From Saksenaea vasiformis B4078 (taxonomy: Eukaryota; Mucoromycota; Mucoromycetes; Mucorales; Saksenaeaceae): a DNA stretch of 64,000 nucleotides. A program made the position numbers and the translations under genes. The notes beneath the pieces were generated by a model. The model saw nothing but the letters and a program-made list of their open reading frames with translations, was not told the origin of the DNA and ran no database searches. The stretch lies in the NCBI GenBank assembly GCA_000697055.1, contig JNDT01001950.1, forward strand, positions 1 to 64,000, written 5' to 3'. Below, piece by piece: positions 57,627 to 64,000 of the stretch. Numbering within the stretch: the stretch's first letter is position 1; each line of letters opens with the position of its first letter.

Positions 57627-60600
57627 TTAAAGTCCCAACTTTTTTACAGTCTCTGCAAATTTGTTTTCACCCACAATGAAACGAATGAGGTCAGTTAGAT
57701 GCTCAAGTTCTTCTATCACCTCTTCGGTTGAACTTGCCATAGCAAACCATGCCATATTATGATATTTAAGAAGATGACCTGTTGTTCGTTCTTCAAGACG
57801 ATGCCGTAGCAACCGGATACGTGCCACGCGTGCAGATGGCATATAGATTGGTAAAGGCGACTTCGATTTAAGTGAAGCAGAAAGCGTATGAAAATGAAGC
57901 AGTAAAGATGCAATCTGCAAGAAAAAAAAATTAGAGATACCGTAAACAAACTTCATTACTTACCAAATCTCGCCGATAAATATTCTGATCGTGTTCCATC
58001 AATTCCTGTTTCACCATGGAAGGCATCTTTACAAGTGCCAGGCGGATACTTAGAATGCGATCAAGAAGATTTCCTAAAGAGACGATCATTTCTTTGTAAA
58101 ACTCCTTGGGAAACGGCCCCTTCAGTCTCGGTTCATGATCGGTTAGTTCCAGGAGTACAGAGCACGCGTTGATGGCTTTTTGGATTTTCTTTTCTATCTT
58201 TTGGCTCTCCTTGATATCGGCCTCCGTTGGTGGTACATTTTTATCGTGGTACAAAAAGGTGCCCATGACATAGGTGAAATAGTCGCCAAGTTCATCCAAA
58301 ACTCCAGATATCGATTTGCGAACTGCATCTCGAGCAACGAAAGGCCACAACATCCTGTTAATAATGTAAATTTATAGTTGAACTGTACCAATCTTTTTAC
58401 CAGTTCAATGCTGCAGCAAAAATGATACCAACAACAAGTGTACCTGTTCGTTTCCTGTGGCGATACCCTTTAGTATGTCCCGTCATTTAACTTCCCAGTG
58501 CATACCAGACGGTTGCAGCAATGCTCTCATTTGCTACAGGTTTAGCATATCTGTTGAGTGCGATAATCATGTATGAAATAAGCGTAATGATTGCAACTTT
58601 GTTGTAGGACGTTGCAAAATGTATATAAAAGGTAGGTATCGCTATAAAACAATTCGGTATTAAAATCGATGAGATCCAACACCTTTGACCTACCAATAAT
58701 GACCGCAAATGTACAAAGGACGTAAGGACTGCTTCCATCTGCTTCCAATGCTGCCCAACCCCAGAAACCACCGATGACTGTTCCTGTCAATCGCCACAGC
58801 CCAGCCTGTAAGGTACCACCACTGCAAAAAGAAAAAACCAAAAAGGACATCGGTAAATGATGAAGCCGTCTTATTTCTCCTGTACCTTGTCGGGTTCATA
58901 ATCGTGATAATCTTTTTGGGAAGATATGATAAGTAAACACAGTATTCTTTTTAGTGCACATTACCGTCAGTGCACCCCATTGCCCACGGGCATCGTTAAA
59001 CCAAGTACTTGATTCCGGTATAAAGGCTGGTGTGGTTAACAAACCTACAGCAAATGCTGTTTTTAACGCAAAACGTATTTCGTAGCTTTTGAAGCGTTGT
59101 AGAGTTTCCCATAGTCGGTATCGGGCTCGTAGTACAAATGGAGGTTTTGCCGACTTTTGATCTTCCACGTCGCCAAGCTTTTCTGAGTCAGACTTTCCGG
59201 TCGGACTCCTTCGTAACGTAGGTGTGTAAATACTGTTCTGCGTAGAAAGTTTTGTCAAAGTTAATGAGTTGCTTCGCTGTCTTGTTGTAGCTGATGTCTG
59301 GATCCGCGTCAGTTCATATTCCGTAGCAATGTTCGTCCGCCGCTCTTCAGAAATATAGGGTTGCAAAGTTCCTACAATAGACGAGTTAAAACGCGTGTAT
59401 ATCTGTGCGTACTTTGTCTATTCCTTACCATAAGAATAACCTCCCTTGTCTCGCACTGTCTGATGGTTACTTGAGCGAGCCCATTTGTACCACCATTTCT
59501 GAGAGAAGATCGGTGGCATGTAAATGCGCTTCTTCCATTTGTTTTGGCGTAGACTTCCACGAAGACGGTCCATATCGATGGCCATGGTTTCTAACTCAAG
59601 TGCGACCTCACGCAACGAGAAAATAAAGAAGAATACAAGAAAAAGCTCTTCCCGAATGGCAAGATCCAGACCGCGTCCAGCCATCTTTTGGATATTCAGA
59701 CGATAAAGCGTGGCCATCCGTTCCTCTTGTGCTTTGTCAAACTCAGTGATAGCATTGCGAATATTGTCTGCACAGTGACAATCCTGACAAATTCGGTCTT
59801 GTCTTCCGGTTTTCCTGGTGATCTGCAAGACATGACACAAGTACGCAGTCCACGACTTGTGTACATTTCTATCTTCATCATCGATGTCCATGATGTTTAC
59901 AATATCGCAGCATACACAATCCAGTATTTTGGCGCATACCATCGATAACTGCATTAAAGGATCTCGAAGGCTGGCAAGGCACATCATCAGCAGCTCGCGG
60001 TCTCCATGTTCAATGCGCTTGTTTCCACGCTGAGGAGGTCGGGGCTGGGGTATATTCAGGTTTCGAACCAGTACGGATCTCAACGATGTGATGGTGTGCT
60101 GGTTTTGTTCTATACGGTCTTCATCCGTAGAGTTTCGTCGGGAGGTTGGCTGCGATGTTGAAGGAGAGTTTCGCGCCGAACGCATGGATAAAAAAGTCCT
60201 CTGATTTTGTTCCGCGATGTCTTCAGCAGAGGCACGTCTTGATGTGGGCGTAGATCGCTGTGTACTCGAAGAAGGTTGATATCGACCTGTTTCGATGAAA
60301 TCCTTCGTAGCACGCAACGCTGCGTCATTTAGGCACGCCCTGTCGGCGGTAGTGTCTTCGTCGTCTTCGTCTCTTTTCGATATTAGTACTCGCTCACTCT
60401 TGAGACTACTTCCAAGGATACTGAGGTGTCTTGTCACTCGATCCAGTCCATCACGTAGATGAATAAGTTCCTTAGGTCGGATATATGTGTATGATATCTC
60501 GTATTTAGCTTCTTTGTAAGCTGTCTTGACTTTCATCATGCCGGCACGCATGTCTGTTGCGGCTTTATCAATTTGCTCTACTGGAAGCATGACTGATTGA

Positions 60601-61708
60601 GGATCTAGGAAAAACTCCCTCGTGATCAGATCAAGCATCTCTTTGCTACTCGTCAAAGTTCCCTTGAGAGCACGTCCTAGGCCATCCACAGCTGTCTCTG
60701 GCCAGACAAAAAGGTTAACAAGTAGCGAAATGTATGTGCCTAGCAGGAACGGCACACCAAATTCATATGGTAAGCTCAGAGATACGTCAGTGTGATAAGT
60801 CTCTCGGGTCAAAGCAAACAATTCGACCACCATAAAGATAACTGCAAAACAGAAGAAGTTCGTGTACAGTTGACGAATCATTTGGCAAGCAAAGACGCCA
60901 ACGACCAAGAAAAGACAATTGATTACTGCACCCACGTAGAGCTTATCTGGATGTTGTGAAGTGTACGCAGACGACGACGCGAGTCCAGCAAGACCGTATA
61001 CAATCGAAAGAGCCCCACCCAAAGATGCTGTCAGGGTGGCATCGCACATGCTGCCCATGGTACGTCCAGGGTGATTGAAGAGTGTACCACTCGTGGTAAT
61101 GTATGGCGCTTGACCAAGTGCATCTGCTACAGGATGAATTACGCTAAACAAGGTGGAAATGAAATATGCCAAGGTGGATTTAAGTATTCGACGAACAACG
61201 CGAGCTTCGAGTCGACGGTGAAGAAACTCCAGTATTTTCTCTTTGTTTGTCAGAGGAGCTTCATTGGCAGTAGTCGCATTGGAATGGCTGTTATCTGAAG
61301 CATGATAGATTTCGGGTGTTGAGATACAGGGAGCATGCTGTTGCGAGTCGGGGCAGGGCTCGCCTGCAGTATTCTGTTGACGTTTGATTTCAGCGCTGGG
61401 AGCCTCGCTAGGCGATTTTCGGCATTTTGTGTGATCAAGATCATCGCCTACTGCCAGATCGAAATAACTAGTCGAGAAGTATAATCAGGATTGCTTAATC
61501 ATTGTGACCCACTTCCTTTTTAATTCGATGTTGTAAGCATATATCTATCTTACCCTTCTCTATCTTCTAAAATATTTGCTGAAGGACTATCAGCAGGATC
61601 ACGGAAGATATCACTTAAACGAGCGATACCCCCAGTATTAATAGGACGGGTATCCATAGTGAATGCAGAAGTTTGTGGGCGCTGTTGCCCGTCTACTTCA
61701 GTTGGCAT
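57627..61708 (-). CDS. FUSC/ArAE-type membrane transporter (Bre4-like)
   Basis: ATG 61708 (MPTEVDGQQRP) is the first ATG; the upstream frame begins with GTG. The first membrane block (about 61200-60690) has six hydrophobic helices, including LGGALSIVYGLAGLASSSAY, VINCLFLVVGVFACQMI, FFCFAVIFMVVELFAL and FGVPFLLGTYISLLVNLFVWP. The last is the conserved FVWPE-like end of FUSC halves. A long cytoplasmic region with Ser/Arg-rich linkers follows (60420-59450). The second membrane block (59080-58500) has FALKTAFAVGLLTTPAFIP, a W-rich GALT loop, TVIGGFWGWAALE and helices to 58490. The C-terminal soluble part ends KKLGL at 57627. This is the two-halved ArAE_2_N/DUF2421 architecture of yeast Bre4 and plant/bacterial aromatic-acid exporters. 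The substrate is unknown. About eight introns. Confidence 0.87.
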
Positions 61709-63319
61709 TAGAAAAAAGAAATAGAACAAAACCAATTGATCCACATGTCATCCCTATGAGCGAATAGATATGTCTGACTCTGAAAAACTTGTGTTACTAT
61801 TTAAGCCGACCGGGGAAAAGTTTTAGTTTGCTCATTACTATTACGGTCAGCACCGCCCTGTGCTTAGTGTCTTTGCATTATCTTTGTATTCCCCCAAGGA
61901 CACACATACCTTCCGCTGATTTAAGACATTCTCTATTTTTTTCTCACGTTCATTTTTAACCAGGAAAAATGCAAGTTTCCTTTTCTTTCTTGTTCAGCGC
62001 CTTGTGGCACGAGGGCGGGATCGAAAAACTGTAGATGGAACACATTGACGTGATTCTGGGGCAGCAGCTGCATACCGACTGAATTACTAATAACATATCT
62101 ATTTTTCCCCTTATTTTATTATATCGCCAACATGTTACCTTTTACTGGTGGGACCTAGCGCGTAAATGTGCACAGCCACCAATAACACTATTCGGAAATA
62201 TTGAATACAGACTCTAATTTTTACGAATTCTCATGCACTGTCCCAAGCAGTAGCAGTTTTCTGAGCGCATGTATCTTGTCAATGTTACATTACATGCTTT
62301 TACAACTCTATACGCCGCCTTGACAATGAGGATGTTGCACTGTCTATCAATATTGGCAGCGCGCTATCTTTATCACAGACGTAATTGTTTCTCTATTAGC
62401 GTATTTGCAAAATGTGTGAAATGGAATAGGCAGGTGTACTTATGACCCTTCCTTTCTATGCATTTTTGCACGCTTGAGTTGCGTAGTCTGCTTCTCAACG
62501 TCTATAGCATGCGCATCGCCGTTTCTCGTATTACCCATTCTCAACACCTTTTCCATGGAAAGGTATGACAGTTGTATAAATGTCTAGAAATAATAATTAC
62601 AGTTTCAATTGGACTCTGCAATGGAGTGACAGTCCTACTTAGCTATAAGCACGCAAGATCTACATCGCCATCCGGCAGAGGAGCTGATCATAGCCGCTTC
62701 CATCTTATAATTTTAGGATTATTTTAACCCTCAGGAAAATCTGAAATGATTTAAATATCTGAGGAATTGGACATTTTTCTGCTATGTTTGCAGGGGCAGT
62801 TACGAACTAACTGAAGGTTGGAACTAGCGGGGTTGAAACTATCGAAGGATTACTGTAATCATGATCACTGAGCCGTTCAGAACATCAGCAGCAGAACACT
62901 AGATCTGGTAATTTACAGTAATACCCGTAAATGAGAATGCATGACAACCTCTATTTCAGATACAATGGGAGAAACGTCGACAGCCAGTACTCGGAGCATG
63001 TATGTAAAAAAAAGAAGGAAAAAGGATTAAAAAAGGCTCAACATTGCGTAACCATCGCCGGAGACAAAAGAGTGCATGCCAAGTTTACAAATACGTATAT
63101 TTATTAGTGGAGGTGACAAGTATGGTTATCTAGAAAAGCTGTCTGGTAGGTCATGAAAGTCAAGGCAATGGAGAAAAGGCTATTAACGCCCTTTCGCGGG
63201 CGCTTGTCCTCGCGTCTTTATCGAGTTCCTCTCCCTCCCGTCCGGCATGCGCTGGCTGGATAAAACAACACATTGTTTAGTTATCGAATATGTCATTATA
63301 AAGAAAACCGTACATATAT
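61709..63319. other. Gene-poor right-hand intergenic region
   Basis: AT-rich with short palindromic stretches. No frame over about 60 residues with recognisable content. It separates the FUSC gene from the Fanzor-like remnant. Confidence 0.45.
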
Positions 63320-63735
63320 TCTTTATGCCACGATGATGACCGTAGATGGCAGAAAGCACTCACCAGCAATAACTTAAGCAAGGTCCCTGTCATCGGACCT
63401 AGATCCGGTCGATTTGGTAGTAGACAGTATAGTGGCAAACCTGTCTATTTGGGCGAAAAAACGTTGCAAGCTTTAGAAAGGCAGAGCATGAATGAAAGCT
63501 CATTGTCATGGATATCAGCGAATACAACGTCTGAAGTGTGTTCATCATGCGGTGAAACGCTGTCGAACAAATTCATGTCGCGGTCCTCAGTCTGTACACC
63601 GTGTTAATTTGCACTGGTTGTCGCATGGCATAGTAGCGGGATATCAACGCTTACCGGAATGCCACAGTATCCGCTATAACACATCTACGATGGTCAGCGT
63701 TTAAGCGACTTTCATTGTCTAGACGTTACTTGATA
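63320..63735 (+). pseudogene. Third Fanzor/TnpB-like remnant (RuvC-II, zinc finger, RuvC-III)
   Basis: Three short in-frame pieces line up in TnpB order. First comes a pre-RuvC-II piece with PRSGRFGSRQYSGKP (around 63395-63440). Then IVMDISEYN, a RuvC-II-like segment (Glu codon 63520-63522). The first zinc pair is TSEVCSSCG (63527-63553), reached after a one-base frame change. The second pair is LICTGC (63604-63621). Two TAG stops (63631-63636) come next, and directly after them RDINAYRN (Asp 63640-63642), the RuvC-III hallmark. The frame of the second zinc pair and RuvC-III equals that of the RuvC-II piece, so two compensating shifts flank the first pair. I infer an old, dead copy from a lineage other than A and B: the spacing between motifs is shorter and the motif text differs. 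Similarity is by motif reading only. Confidence 0.6.
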
Positions 63736-64000
63736 TCTCTTGTCTTACAGCTTTAAGTATCCATACTTTTATATATTATACCAAAGTCACTGTTGTTGTG
63801 CTTTATTCATTTTGTGTTCCATATTGTTTTGTTTTACATTGTACATATGGCTTCTTAGAAACGAAAAACTGTAAATGTGACCTAGTGCAGCTATTCTTCA
63901 CAGAAACGTCTCTGAGAGAAATTCCTTCCGAGCAGTGACAATTGCTTGTAATTACTGTTAGCTACAGGATATAGCAATGAAATAAGCGCTCAGCAAATTA

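Noticed and set aside
1..64000. CRISPR arrays, rRNA or tRNA genes
   Set aside because: No regularly spaced repeats, no conserved rRNA stretches and no tRNA T-loop plus acceptor pattern that I could find.

Overview
The window looks like nuclear DNA of an early-diverging filamentous fungus, most likely Mucoromycota (Mucorales-like). The basis is many GT-AG introns of about 46-60 nt with CTAAT or CTGAC branch sites, intron-rich housekeeping genes of fungal type, a MedA/DUF7082 regulator, and accessory proteins of the kind that litter mucoralean genomes. The genus cannot be fixed from sequence alone.

Layout. The left 18 kb is accessory. A degenerate Fanzor gene (copy A, minus strand) runs off the left edge. 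About 3.6 kb without a supportable gene follows, then a NAD(P)-binding NmrA-like gene, another poor 2 kb, a small unrecognised gene, a decayed CACTA/Plavaka-type transposase, an unrecognised coiled-coil gene, and a second large Fanzor gene (copy B, plus strand). Fanzors are the eukaryotic relatives of TnpB, the RNA-guided RuvC nuclease of IS200/IS605 elements. A third, badly broken Fanzor-like remnant lies near the right edge (about 63.3-63.7 kb).

From 18.6 to 61.7 kb the window is conserved housekeeping: a Nup42/CG1-type nucleoporin; exportin-T (convergent with it); a Laa1/HEATR5 protein (divergent from exportin-T); a MedA-like regulator and an HSF-domain regulator; LSm2; a CAP-Gly protein; the CAF-1 p60 subunit (Cac2); the importin-alpha exporter Cse1; the FYVE-type PI3P 5-kinase Fab1; and a Bre4/ArAE-type FUSC membrane protein. 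Three of these (Nup42, exportin-T, Cse1) act in nucleocytoplasmic transport and two (Laa1, Fab1) in endosomal trafficking. The proximity is not evidence of co-regulation.

The main discovery candidate is the Fanzor material. Copy B can be assembled into six exons (about 1340 codons) with a long N-terminal extension, and keeps all three RuvC acidic residues and a zinc finger. It is interrupted by one in-frame TAA between RuvC-I and RuvC-II. Copy A is a diverged paralogue sharing the same N-terminal extension, with its own introns, at least three frameshifts and a damaged zinc finger. An unrecognised three-exon coiled-coil gene sits immediately upstream of copy B. All statements come from reading and hand translation; no alignment or database search was run.
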